Shown: positions 41,860-51,066 of the stretch, one piece after another
Position numbering within the stretch: position 1 is the stretch's first letter
Layout of the letters: every line of letters starts with the position of its first letter
DNA from: CAVQWT01 sp963717705
GTDB taxonomy: Bacteria; Pseudomonadota; Gammaproteobacteria; Burkholderiales; Casimicrobiaceae
Length of the DNA stretch: 64,000 bases
NCBI GenBank assembly: GCA_963717705.1
Contig: CAVQWT010000006.1
Coordinates: 1 to 64,000 of the forward strand
Reading direction: 5' to 3'
Position numbers and translations under genes: made by a program
Notes under the pieces: generated by a model
What the model saw: the letters and a program-made list of their open reading frames with translations, nothing else
What the model was told of the DNA's origin: nothing
Database searches by the model: none

Positions 41860-43186
41860 CTACACCGACCGCCCGGGACCGCGGCCGGTGCGGCCCCGCG
41901 GCAGCGCGTCGAGTCGCTCGCTGATGGCGGCGCCGAGCGACAGGCGCGGCACCGCGGCACCCGGGCGCGCGGCACCGTGGATCCGCGCCAGTGCTTCGGC
42001 CAGCGTGGCGGTCGCGGGCAGCGCTTCGCCGAACAGTGCCGGGCCGAAGCGCGACGCGCCGCCGCCCGCGCACGAACCGGCGGCGAGGATCGCCGTATTC
42101 TCGTCGGCCATCGCCCCGATCCAGTCGCCCGCGTCGCACGCATCGACGACGATCACGCGCCAGCGGATGCCGGCGTCGTCGAGAAGCGCGTCGAGCACCG
42201 CCGGCGTCAGCGGCAGCAGCTCCAGCGGCGGCAGGCGCGCCGCGACGCCCTCGCCGTTGCCGCGGCCCGCGACGTACACCATCACGACGTCCTCTGCCGG
42301 GTCGATCGCGGCGCCTATCTCGGTCAGCGCCTCGCGCAGGTGGGTGACGGTGGCGATCGGCGTCGACAGCAGCGTCGCCGCGCTGTTGGCCAGCGACACG
42401 GTCCGCCCGTCCGCGCCGTAGGCTTCGGCCAGGGCCTGCTCGGCCGCGGCGAGTTCCCCGGCCAGCGCGCCATCGGCGGCGTCGGCGCCGTAGCCGACGA
42501 AGTAGAGATCGGTGACGCCGGGACGCTCGTCGTCGAGATCGGCGAGCATGTCGTCGAGCAGCTGGCGCTGCGCGAGCAGCACCGGCTCCGATGCCGGATT
42601 GGGTCCGAGCGCGCCTTCGAACCGCCCGCCCGGGGGGTTCCACCACAGCGCCACAGGGCCGAGGAACGCCCCGGCGACGACCAGCGCCGCGACCAGGGCG
42701 CCGGCCACCCACCGCCCGCGGTGGGGAGGCGAGCCGTCGCGGCCGACCGCGACGAAGGCGGCCCGCGCGATCAGCGCCGCGCTCCAAGCCAGCAGCGCCA
42801 TCGACGTCGCCCAGCCGACGCTTCCCGCCGCCGGCACCGCGCCGAGGCCGATGCGCGCGAGCTGGAGCACCGGGTACGACGCGAGCGCCAGCACCGGGAT
42901 CGCCAGCGCCAGCGCCGGCCGCCGCAGCCCCAAGCGCCGCGGCGGTCGCCGCCGCCAGCAGCACCCCGGCGCCGATGAACTCGGCGGCGAGGCCGCCCGG
43001 ATCGAAGCCGCTGCCCGGCGCGCTTTCGACGAAATCGATCGCGATGTCGAGCAGCGCCGACAGCACCAGCAGCAGCGCGAGCTGCGCGAGGTCGACGCGG
43101 AACGCCTCGCGCGCCACCGGCCGGAACAGCGCAAGGCGCGCCCCGGCGGCGAGGTTGCGGACGAGACAGCGGAGGGTATAGCGCAT
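41860..43186 (-). pseudogene. Frameshifted membrane-anchored C13-family peptidase-like protein
   Basis: Two minus-strand frames make one protein of about 441 residues. The first gives MRYTLRCLVRNLAAGARL and two membrane segments to residue 86; at a run of four C's (42928-42931) the frame must shift by one base to continue as LRRPALALAIPVLAL and the soluble domain. Four membrane segments precede a legumain-like C13 domain: TDLYFVGYGADAADG, LANSAATLLSTPIATVTHLREAL, PLTPAVLDALLDDAGIRWRVIVVDACDAGDW. The family's SHG motif is replaced by AGRGNG, so the catalytic His seems absent while Cys (DAC) remains. The shift may be a homopolymer sequencing error or a true lesion. Confidence 0.72.
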
Positions 43187-43308
43187 GGGGGACGACGAAC
43201 GGTGCGGCGGGCCCGGAGCTGGCCGGGGAACGTGGCCGTCGGTCTTGGTTTGGCGTCGGGGTCGGGTCGGCGTTTCCGCGCGGGCTGGCCGCGGTGGCCG
43301 CGCGCCTT

Positions 43309-44727
43309 TCAGACCGCCGCGTGGGTGGCGATGTACGCCTTGATCCGCTCGGCGTCGGCGGGCATCCGAGTCGAGCGCTGCGGCCTCGACTCGAGGTCGG
43401 CGAACGCCGGCGGCCGTTCGGCGTCGCAGCCGAGCGCCTCGCGGATGGTCGCCGCGAACTTCGCCGGCAGGGCCGTCTCGACGCAGACCATCGGGACGCC
43501 GGGCTCGCGCCGCTCGCGCGCGACCTTGACGCCGTCGGCGGTGTGCGGATCGACGACGACGCCGTCGCGCGCATGGACGTCGCGGATGGTCGCGATGCGA
43601 TCGGCGTGCGTGCTGCGGCCCGACACGAATCCGGACGCCGCCACGCGGGGCCAGTACGGCGTCGCGGACAGGTCGAAGCCGCCGTCGCGCTCGACCTGGC
43701 GCCAGAGGTCGCGCACGACGGCCGCGTCGCGGTCGACGAGATCGTAGACGTAGCGCTCGAAGTTCGACGCCTTCGAGATGTCCATCGACGGCGACGACGT
43801 GGCGTGCGTCTCCGCGCCGCCGCGCACGCGGTAGCGGCCGGTCCGGAAGAATTCGTCGAGCACGTCGTTCTCGTTGGTCGCCAGCACCAGCCGCCGGATC
43901 GGCAGCCCCATCCGCCTCGCCACGTGCCCGGCGAGGATGTTGCCGAAGTTGCCCGAGGGCACCGCGAAGTCGACCGGGTCGCCGGTGCGCGCGGCGACGG
44001 CGAAGTAGCCCTTGAAGTAGTAGACGATCTGCGCCGCGACGCGCGCCCAGTTGATCGAATTGACGGTGCCGATCTTCCAGCGGGCCTTGAACGCGGCATC
44101 GGCGCTGACCGCCTTGACGATGTCCTGGCAGTCGTCGAACACGCCGTCGATGGCGAGATTGTGGATGTTGGCGTCGGGCAGCGAGAACATCTGCGCCTGC
44201 TGGAACGGGCTCATCCGCCCGTGCGGGCTCAACATGAACACGGTGAGGCCGCGCTTGCCCCGCATCGCGTATTCGGCCGAGCTGCCGGTGTCGCCCGAGG
44301 TCGCGCCCAGGATGTTGAGGTGCTCCCCGCGCGCGGCCAGGACGTACTCGAACAGGTTGCCGAGCAGCTGCAGCGCGATGTCCTTGAACGCGAGCGTCGG
44401 CCCGTTGGAGACGTGCAGCAGATGCAGCCCCGGCTCGAGCTCGGTCACCGGCGTGATCTCGGCGCTGCCGAAGACCTCCGCGGTGTAGGTGCGGTCGATC
44501 AGCGCCTTCAGGTCCGCCGGCGGGATGTCGCCGACGTAGCGCGACAGTATCGCGAACGCGAGCCCCGTGTACGGCTGCGCCCGCAGCGCAGCGAGCTCGG
44601 CGGCGGTGAACGCAGGATAGGCCTGCGGCAGCGCGAGGCCGCCGTCCGGCGCGAGCCCCTCGAGCAGGATCGCCGAGAACGGCTGCGGTTCGCGGTCCCA
44701 GGCGCCGCGGGTCGAAACGTACTTCAT
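43309..44727 (-). CDS. thrC: Threonine synthase
   Basis: 472-residue PLP enzyme converting O-phosphohomoserine to threonine. The PLP lysine is Lys115 in PTLAFKDIALQ. ATSGDTGSSAEYAMRGK and AVPSGNFGNILAG are the conserved phosphate- and cofactor-binding loops. The length and N-terminus MKYVSTRGAW match the long (E. coli-like) class. It is the last gene of an operon whose second and third members are alaA and hom; one base separates its ATG from the stop of the unknown gene upstream. Confidence 0.95.
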   Translation of the reverse strand: MKYVSTRGAWDREPQPFSAILLEGLAPDGGLALPQAYPAFTAAELAALRAQPYTGLAFAILSRYVGDIPPADLKALIDRTYTAEVFGSAEITPVTELEPGLHLLHVSNGPTLAFKDIALQLLGNLFEYVLAARGEHLNILGATSGDTGSSAEYAMRGKRGLTVFMLSPHGRMSPFQQAQMFSLPDANIHNLAIDGVFDDCQDIVKAVSADAAFKARWKIGTVNSINWARVAAQIVYYFKGYFAVAARTGDPVDFAVPSGNFGNILAGHVARRMGLPIRRLVLATNENDVLDEFFRTGRYRVRGGAETHATSSPSMDISKASNFERYVYDLVDRDAAVVRDLWRQVERDGGFDLSATPYWPRVAASGFVSGRSTHADRIATIRDVHARDGVVVDPHTADGVKVARERREPGVPMVCVETALPAKFAATIREALGCDAERPPAFADLESRPQRSTRMPADAERIKAYIATHAAV

Positions 44728-44728
44728 G

Positions 44729-45409
44729 TCAATCGCGCTTCCGGAACCAGAGGAACCACAGCCCCAGCATCGTGAGGCCGATCAGCGCCGACTGCCAGCC
44801 GAAGAACAGCTCGCGCCACGTCGTCTCCGGCAGGCCGGACCAGATCTCGACCTCGACGCGCTCGAACCGGAGACCCTGCTTGCGCGACAGCTCGATCGAC
44901 GGCACCACCCGGCCGTCGGCCTTGAAGCTCACCGGCCCGGCGGCGGCGGTCTTGACGAGCCGCGGAGCACCGCCGCCCGCGGCCTCGCCGGGGCCGCCCA
45001 GCCCCGCGACCGTGCCCATCGCGGTGGGGCCGTCGGGTTCCCCGTACTGGTCGAGCCTGGTCCAGCCGGCGAGGAAAAGGCTCGTCGCGTCGGGTCCCGT
45101 CACTTCGGCCTCGACGCGGATCACGATCCGGTACGGGTTGTCCTTCTGCACGACGTCGAGCGGCGGCATCGACCAGGCGACGCTGTCCTGCGCGAGGATG
45201 TTCTCCAGCGTCGACTGGTTGGGCTCGCGCGCCTTCATGCGGAAGGCGTTGAACTGCGCGATCTCGTCGCGCGGCACGATGTGCGTCCGGACCAGCGTCC
45301 GGCCCCACGATTCCGCGGCGCCGGCGGCGGGCGCGGCGCCGAGCAGCACCAGCGCGGCCAGCGCGGCGGCGGCCGGGATCGCGCGGACGCCCGCCGCGAT
45401 GCCCGTCAT
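44729..45409 (-). CDS. Exported, membrane-anchored protein of unknown function in the threonine operon
   Basis: 226 residues that I do not recognise. A signal peptide (hydrophobic 12-32, AGAAES cleavage) leads to a soluble domain of about 160 residues, and a C-terminal membrane helix (ALIGLTMLGLWFLWF) ends in RKRD. It is thus a periplasmic domain held by a tail anchor. The ATG overlaps the hom stop by four bases and thrC starts one base after its stop, so it is fully embedded in the operon. No catalytic motif is evident. The longer frame upstream is antisense or shadow sequence of hom. Confidence 0.75.
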   Translation of the reverse strand: MTGIAAGVRAIPAAAALAALVLLGAAPAAGAAESWGRTLVRTHIVPRDEIAQFNAFRMKAREPNQSTLENILAQDSVAWSMPPLDVVQKDNPYRIVIRVEAEVTGPDATSLFLAGWTRLDQYGEPDGPTAMGTVAGLGGPGEAAGGGAPRLVKTAAAGPVSFKADGRVVPSIELSRKQGLRFERVEVEIWSGLPETTWRELFFGWQSALIGLTMLGLWFLWFRKRD

Positions 45410-46734
45410 GCGAGGTCCTCGAGCCGGATGCGGACGATGGAGCCGCGCACCGTCGGCAGCGCCTCGATCGCGTGGATCGCGTCGGCGACGCGCTTCTCGA
45501 TCGACCGGTGGGTCAGCAGGATGATGTCGGTCTGGTCCTCGCCTTCGGGCGGTTCCTTCTGGATCATCGCGTCGATGGAAATGTCGCGGTCGGCGAGGAT
45601 GCGCGTGATGTCGGCCAGCACGCCGGGCTTGTCCTCGACCCGCATCCGCAGGTAGTAGCTGGTCACGACCTCGCCCATCGGCAGGAACGGCACGTCGGTG
45701 AGCTGGTCGGGCTGGAACGCGAGGTGCGGGACGCGGTGCTCCGGGTCGGCGGTGTGCATCCGCGTCACGTCCACAAGGTCGGCGATGACGGCGCTCGCGG
45801 TCGGCTCGGCGCCCGCACCGGGGCCGTAGTAGAGCGTCGCGCCGACTGCGTCGCCCTTCACCAGGACGGCGTTCATCGCCCCCTCGACGTTCGCGATCAG
45901 GCGCCGCGTCGGGACCAGCGTCGGATGCACGCGCAGCTCGATGCCCTCGCGGCCGTCGACGCGCGCCCGCCGGGTGATGCCGAGCAGCTTGATCCGGTAG
46001 CCCAGCTCCTCCGCGTAGCGAATGTCCTCGCGCGTGAGCGTGGTGATGCCCTCGGCGTAGGCCTTGTCGAACTGCATCGGCACGCCGAACGCGATCGCCG
46101 ACATGATCGTCAGCTTGTGCGCGGCGTCGATGCCCTCGACGTCGAACGTCGGGTCGGCCTCGGCGTAGCCGCGCGCCTGCGCCTCGGCGAGCACCTCGGC
46201 GAACGACGCGCCCCGGGCGCGCATCTCGGACAGGATGAAGTTGGAGGTGCCGTTGATGATCCCCGCGATCCACTCGATGCGGTTGGCCGTCAGCCCCTCG
46301 CGCAGCGCCTTGATGATCGGGATGCCTCCGGCGACCGCCGCCTCGAAGCCGACCATCACGCCCTTCGCGTGCGCGGCGGCGAAGATTTCGGTGCCGTGGT
46401 GCGCGAGCAGCGCCTTGTTCGCGGTCACCACGTGCTTGCCGTGCGCGATCGCATCGAGCACGAGATGCCGCGCGGGCTCGATGCCCCCGATCAGCTCGCA
46501 GACGATGTCGACGTCGGGATGGCGGACGACCACGGCCGGGTCGTTGGTCAGGTTGACGCCGGCGACGCCGCGCGTCGCCTCGCGCGCGCGGTCGAGCGTG
46601 CGGGTGGCGATCCAGTTGACGGCGATCGGCCGGCCGGCGCGGCGCTGGATCTCCTCCTGGTTCCGGCGCAGCACGTCCCAGGTGCCGCGGCCGACAGTGC
46701 CGAAGCCGAGCAGGCCGACGTTGATGGGTTTCAT
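45406..46734 (-). CDS. hom: Homoserine dehydrogenase
   Basis: 442 residues: Rossmann NAD(P) domain (GFGTVG, 10-15), catalytic domain (NKALLAHHG; GIINGTSNFILSEM; the DPTFDVEGIDAAHK signature) and a C-terminal ACT domain (about 365-442, YYLRMRVEDKPGVLADI) expected to bind threonine for feedback inhibition. It reduces aspartate semialdehyde to homoserine. It overlaps alaA upstream and the unknown gene downstream, each by ATGA. Confidence 0.95.
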   Translation of the reverse strand: MKPINVGLLGFGTVGRGTWDVLRRNQEEIQRRAGRPIAVNWIATRTLDRAREATRGVAGVNLTNDPAVVVRHPDVDIVCELIGGIEPARHLVLDAIAHGKHVVTANKALLAHHGTEIFAAAHAKGVMVGFEAAVAGGIPIIKALREGLTANRIEWIAGIINGTSNFILSEMRARGASFAEVLAEAQARGYAEADPTFDVEGIDAAHKLTIMSAIAFGVPMQFDKAYAEGITTLTREDIRYAEELGYRIKLLGITRRARVDGREGIELRVHPTLVPTRRLIANVEGAMNAVLVKGDAVGATLYYGPGAGAEPTASAVIADLVDVTRMHTADPEHRVPHLAFQPDQLTDVPFLPMGEVVTSYYLRMRVEDKPGVLADITRILADRDISIDAMIQKEPPEGEDQTDIILLTHRSIEKRVADAIHAIEALPTVRGSIVRIRLEDLA

Positions 46735-47969
46735 TTCGGGGCGTGGCGGCGCTGGTAGCCGTCCAGAAAGCGGGCGATGCGGCCCATGGCGTCGGTCAGG
46801 TCGTCGCTGTTCGGCAGGAACACGACGCGGAAGTGATCGGGGTGGGGCCAGTTGAAGCCGCTGCCCTGGACGACCAGCACCTTCTCCTCCTCGAGCAGTT
46901 CCAGCACGAACTGCTGGTCGTCCCGGATCGGGTAGCGGGCGGGATCGAGCCGCGGGAAGAGGTAGAGCGCCGCCTTCGGCTTGACGCAGGTCACGCCGGG
47001 GATCGAGGTGACGAGGTCGTACGCCAGGTCGCGCTGCCGGGCGAGCCGTCCGCCCGGCGCCACCAGGTCGTCGATGCTCTGGTAGCCGCCCAGCGCGGTC
47101 TGGATCGCGAACTGGCCGGGGACGTTCGCGCACAGGCGCATCGAGGCGAGGATGTTCAGCCCCTCGAGGTAGTCCTGCGCGTGGCGCTTCTCGCCTGAAA
47201 TCACCATCCAGCCGCTGCGGTAGCCGCACGCGCGGTAGTTCTTCGACAGGCCGTTGAAGGTGACGAACAGCACGTCGTCGGCGAGCGCGGCGATCGACGT
47301 ATGCGTGGCGCCGTCGTAGAGCGTCTTGTCGTAGATCTCGTCGGCGAAGACGATCAGCTGGTGCCGTCGCGCGATCCCGACGATCTCGCGCAGCAGGTCC
47401 GGCGGGTAGAGCGCCCCGGTGGGATTGTTCGGGTTGATGATCACCAGCGCCCGCGTGCGCTCGGTGATCCTGCTTTCCATGTCGGCGAGGTCGGGCAGCC
47501 ACCCGGCACCCTCGTCGCAGAGGTAGTGCCGCGCGCGGCCGCCGGCGAGGCTGACCGCCGCGGTCCACAGCGGATAGTCGGGCGCGGGCACCAGCACCTC
47601 GTCGTCGTCGTCGAGCAGCCCCTGCATCGCCATCACGATCAGCTCGGACACCCCGTTGCCGATGAAGATGTCGTCGAGCTCGACGCCGGCGATGCCCTTC
47701 TCCTGCGTGTAGTGCATGATCGCCTTGCGCGCGGCGAACAGCCCCTTCGAATCGGAGTAGCCCGACGCCTGCGGCAGGTTGACGATCACGTCGTGGCGGA
47801 CCTCGTCGGGCGTGTCGAAGCCGAACGGCGCGAGGTTGCCGATGTTGAGCTTGATTATGCGGTGGCCCTCTTCCTCCATCAGCTTCGCCCGGGCGAGCAC
47901 CGGCCCCCGGATGTCGTAGCAGACGTTGGCGAGCTTCGCCGACTTGCGGATCGTCTTCAGCATGGTCAT
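46731..47969 (-). CDS. alaA: Alanine-type aminotransferase (AlaA-like)
   Basis: 412-residue class I PLP aminotransferase. The start MTMLKTIRKSAKLANVCYDIRGPV and VNLPQASGYSDSKGLFAARKAI match AlaA (YfbQ), a glutamate-pyruvate aminotransferase. NPNNPTGALY and the PLP lysine in NGLSKNYRACGYR are visible. The start overlaps the alaC stop by ATGA, and the stop overlaps hom. A slightly later Met (47963) is possible. Alternatively its substrate may be another amino acid of the aspartate family. Confidence 0.88.
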   Translation of the reverse strand: MTMLKTIRKSAKLANVCYDIRGPVLARAKLMEEEGHRIIKLNIGNLAPFGFDTPDEVRHDVIVNLPQASGYSDSKGLFAARKAIMHYTQEKGIAGVELDDIFIGNGVSELIVMAMQGLLDDDDEVLVPAPDYPLWTAAVSLAGGRARHYLCDEGAGWLPDLADMESRITERTRALVIINPNNPTGALYPPDLLREIVGIARRHQLIVFADEIYDKTLYDGATHTSIAALADDVLFVTFNGLSKNYRACGYRSGWMVISGEKRHAQDYLEGLNILASMRLCANVPGQFAIQTALGGYQSIDDLVAPGGRLARQRDLAYDLVTSIPGVTCVKPKAALYLFPRLDPARYPIRDDQQFVLELLEEEKVLVVQGSGFNWPHPDHFRVVFLPNSDDLTDAMGRIARFLDGYQRRHAPK

Positions 47970-49171
47970 GCGGCCACCGCGAGACCGTCGCGGCGGAACA
48001 TCTCCTTCACGCCGCGCACCGCCTGCCGGGTGCGGGCCTCGTTCTCGATCAGCGCGAAGCGGACGTGGCCGTCGCCGAACTCGCCGAAGCCCACGCCGGG
48101 CGACACCGACACCCTGGCCTGCGCGAGCAGCCGCTTGGTGAACTCGATCGAGCCGGCCGCCGCGTAGGCGTCGGGAATCTTCGCCCACACGTACATCGAC
48201 GCCTTGGGGTTGTCGACCATCCAGCCGGCCTCGTGCAGGCCCTTGACCAGCACGTCGCGGCGCTTCTGGTACCTGAGCGCGATCTCGGCGACGCAGTCCT
48301 GCGGGCCTTCCAGCGCGGCGATGGCGGCGACCTGGATCGGCGTGAAGGTGCCGTAGTCGTGGTAGCCCTTGATCCGCGCCAGCGCGTTGACGAGGTCGCG
48401 GTTGCCGACCATGAAGCCCACGCGCCAGCCGGCCATGTTGTAGCTCTTCGACATGGTGAAGAACTCGACGGCGACGTCGCGCGCACCGGGCACCTGCATG
48501 ATCGAGGGCGCCTTCCAGCCGTCGAAGCAGATGTCGGCGTAGGCGAGGTCGTGGACGACCCAGATTCCGTATTCCTTCGCCAGCGCGATCACCTTCTCGA
48601 AGAACGGCAGCTCGACGCACTGCGCCGTCGGGTTCGACGGAAAGTTGATGATCAGCATCTTCGGCTTCGGGAAGCTCATGCGGATGGTGTGCTCGAGCTC
48701 GGCGAAGAAGTCGACGCCCGGGGTCATCGGGATCTGCCGGATGTCGGCGCCGGCGATCACCGGGCCGTAGATGTGGATCGGGTAGCTCGGGTTGGGCACC
48801 AGCACCGTGTCGCCGCGGTTGAGGGTGGCGAGCGCCAGGTGGGCGATGCCCTCCTTCGAGCCGATGGTGACGATCGCCTCGGTGTCCGGATCGAGGCCCA
48901 CGCCCCAGCGCCTTTCGTACCAGTGGCAGATCGCCCGGCGCAGCCGCGGGATCCCCTTCGACACCGAGTACCCATGGGTGTCGGGCCGCTGGACGGTCTC
49001 GACCAGCTTCTGCACGATGTGAGGCGGCGTCGGCCCATCGGGATTGCCCATGCCGAAATCGATGATGTCCTCGCCGCGCCGCCGGGCCGCCATCTTGAGC
49101 TCGGTGGTGATGGCGAAGACGTACGGCGGCAGGCGCTCGAGGCGCGCGAATTGGGACGAGGGAAGGGACAC
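47966..49171 (-). CDS. alaC: Alanine transaminase (AlaC-like)
   Basis: 401-residue class I aminotransferase. FARLERLPPYVFAITTELKMAARRRGEDIIDFGMGNPDGPTP and the PLP lysine region TMSKSYNMAGWRVGF are typical of AlaC (YfdZ). It is the first gene of the alaC-alaA-hom-unknown-thrC operon. Aminotransferases of this type are common next to hom and thrC in betaproteobacteria. The start MSLPSSQFARLERLPPY is well placed; the in-frame extension to 49241 is not conserved. Confidence 0.9.
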   Translation of the reverse strand: MSLPSSQFARLERLPPYVFAITTELKMAARRRGEDIIDFGMGNPDGPTPPHIVQKLVETVQRPDTHGYSVSKGIPRLRRAICHWYERRWGVGLDPDTEAIVTIGSKEGIAHLALATLNRGDTVLVPNPSYPIHIYGPVIAGADIRQIPMTPGVDFFAELEHTIRMSFPKPKMLIINFPSNPTAQCVELPFFEKVIALAKEYGIWVVHDLAYADICFDGWKAPSIMQVPGARDVAVEFFTMSKSYNMAGWRVGFMVGNRDLVNALARIKGYHDYGTFTPIQVAAIAALEGPQDCVAEIALRYQKRRDVLVKGLHEAGWMVDNPKASMYVWAKIPDAYAAAGSIEFTKRLLAQARVSVSPGVGFGEFGDGHVRFALIENEARTRQAVRGVKEMFRRDGLAVAA

Positions 49172-49242
49172 GGCGGGACTCCGGCGGCGTAAGCGCCCGG
49201 AACCGTCCGAGCGACGCGCGGGCCGAGAAGGCGTCCCGCATC

Positions 49243-49248
49243 TATAAT
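49243..49248 (+). promoter_or_regulatory. Likely divergent -10 region between alaC and the Mth938-like gene
   Basis: TATAAT on the plus strand; the complementary bases read TATAGA on the minus strand, so the same AT-rich patch could serve promoters in both directions. Neither has a convincing -35 hexamer. Confidence 0.4.
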
Positions 49249-49371
49249 CCTAGCGAAAACGGGGCTTTGCCGCAACGCACCATCGGCAGCGGACGCGCGG
49301 ATGCCGCGTCGCCGTCACCGTGCGCAGCCTTGGTCTTTCCGCCCACGCCCACCCACATCCGCGATCGCATC

Positions 49372-49743
49372 GTGCAATTCCACCTGCAGGCACCCGACGG
49401 CGTCGTCGTCACCGGCACCGGGGACGGCTGGATCCGCGTCGGCGTCGAGGAGATCCGCGCCAACGTCGTCCTCACCCCGGAGGCCGTCATCCGCGGCTTC
49501 GCCGGCAACGGCTTCGATGCGCTCGACGAGGCCGATTTCGCGGCGCTGCTCGCGCACCGCCCGGAAGTGGTGCTGCTAGGCACCGGCGCCGTGCAGCGGT
49601 TTCCGCACCCCCGGATCACGCGCGCGCTGCCTGCCGCGCGGGTCGGCCTCGAGGTGATGGACACGCGTGCCGCCTGCCGCACGTTCAACATCCTGACCGC
49701 GGAAGGCCGACGTGTCGTCGCGGCGCTCGTCGTCGCCGGCTGA
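49372..49743 (+). CDS. Mth938-like (DUF498/NDUFAF3-type) domain protein
   Basis: 123 residues from a GTG giving VQFHLQAPDG, which aligns with the usual MKLHL start of the family. ILTPEAVIRGF-like VVLTPEAVI, PEVVLLGTGAVQRFPHPRI and a C-terminal VMDTRAACRTFNILTAEGRRVVAALV are the conserved parts of the Mth938 fold. Relatives of human NDUFAF3 assist complex I assembly, but the bacterial role is not established. The upstream in-frame start at 49267 (TTG) adds non-conserved residues. The start codon is uncertain. Confidence 0.82.
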   Translation: MQFHLQAPDGVVVTGTGDGWIRVGVEEIRANVVLTPEAVIRGFAGNGFDALDEADFAALLAHRPEVVLLGTGAVQRFPHPRITRALPAARVGLEVMDTRAACRTFNILTAEGRRVVAALVVAG

Positions 49744-49830
49744 GCGCGGCGCAGGCCCCATCCGGACCGCTGCCGCAGACCGTGCGGCGACGGGCGGCGC
49801 GACGCGCGGACGTCGGCGCGGTTCCGCGCG

Positions 49831-51024
49831 ATGAACACCGGCGGCGCACCGCGTCGCGTCGTCGCCGCGCTCGGCACGGCGCAGACGCTGGCGTGGGCGT
49901 CGAGCTACTACCTGCCGGCGGTGCTGGCCGCTCCGGTGGCGACGGACCTCGGCGTCTCGCGCGTCTTCTTCTTCGGCGCATTTTCCGCTGCGCTGCTGCT
50001 GATGGGGCTGGTGGGGCCCGTGATCGGCCGCCACATCGACGCGCACGGCGGTCGCAACGTGCTGGTGGCGTCGAATCTCGTGCTGGCCGCGGGGCTGGTC
50101 GCGCTCGCCTCGGCGCAGGGACCCGTCTCGCTGTCGCTGGCGTGGGTCGTCCTCGGCGCCGGCATGGCGCTGGGCCTGTACGAGACCGCCTTCGCCGCAT
50201 TGGCGCATCTCTACGGCGCCCGGGCGCGGCTGCCGATCACCGGCATCACGCTGATCGCGGGGTTCGCCAGCACCGTCGGCTGGCCGCTCACCGCCGCGCT
50301 CGAGCACGCGCTCGGCTGGCGCGGCGCCTGCCTGTGCTGGGCGGCGCTGCACCTGGTGCTGGGACTGCCGCTGAACGCGCTGTGGCTGCCCCGACGCGCT
50401 GCCGCGAACGCGGCGGACGCCGCGCCGGACCGAGCGCCGGAGCCGGTCGCCGACATCGAGCCGACGGCGCGCGCTGGACGGCGGGTGATGATCATCGTCG
50501 GCGGCGTCTTCGCCGCGGTGTCCTACGTCTCGACCGCGATGGCCGCGCACCTGCCCGGCCTGCTGCAGGCGACCGGCGCGTCGGCGGCGGTCGCGATCGC
50601 CGCGGCGTCGCTGGTCGGCCCGGCGCAGGTCGCCGCGCGCTTCGCCGAATTCGCCGTCGCCCGCCGCTTCGCTCCGCATCCGCTTGGTCCGGCGCGGGTC
50701 GCCGCCGCGCTGCATCCGGTCGGCGTCGGCATGCTCGCTCTCGCCGGCGGCGCGGGCCTCGGCGCGCCGGCATTCGCGCTGCTGCACGGCGCCGGCAACG
50801 GGATGATGACCATCGCGCGCGGCACGCTGCCGCTCGCGCTGTTCGGCGCCGAGGGCTATGGCTTCCGGCAGGGTGCGATCAGTGCGGCGTCCCGGGTGGT
50901 GCAGGCGGCGGCGCCGGTTTCGTTCGGCCTGCTGCTCGATGCCGGCGGCGCGCCGGCGGCGCTGGCACTGTCGGCCGGGCTGTCGCTGGCAGCGCTGCTG
51001 GCGCTGTTCGCGCTGCGGCGGTGA
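49831..51024 (+). CDS. Major facilitator superfamily transporter
   Basis: 397 residues with about 12 membrane segments split by a charged Ala/Pro-rich loop (about 190-215). The loop 2-3 segment GRHIDAHGGR fits the MFS motif A, and LGAGMALGLYETAFAAL lies in helix 5. It belongs to the uncharacterised branch that includes YbfB/OFA-like permeases. Its substrate is unknown and nothing adjacent suggests one. Confidence 0.8.
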   Translation: MNTGGAPRRVVAALGTAQTLAWASSYYLPAVLAAPVATDLGVSRVFFFGAFSAALLLMGLVGPVIGRHIDAHGGRNVLVASNLVLAAGLVALASAQGPVSLSLAWVVLGAGMALGLYETAFAALAHLYGARARLPITGITLIAGFASTVGWPLTAALEHALGWRGACLCWAALHLVLGLPLNALWLPRRAAANAADAAPDRAPEPVADIEPTARAGRRVMIIVGGVFAAVSYVSTAMAAHLPGLLQATGASAAVAIAAASLVGPAQVAARFAEFAVARRFAPHPLGPARVAAALHPVGVGMLALAGGAGLGAPAFALLHGAGNGMMTIARGTLPLALFGAEGYGFRQGAISAASRVVQAAAPVSFGLLLDAGGAPAALALSAGLSLAALLALFALRR

Positions 51025-51066
51025 GGCCATCGCGCCGCCCCGGCGCGCGCCGGGCGCTGCAACGCG

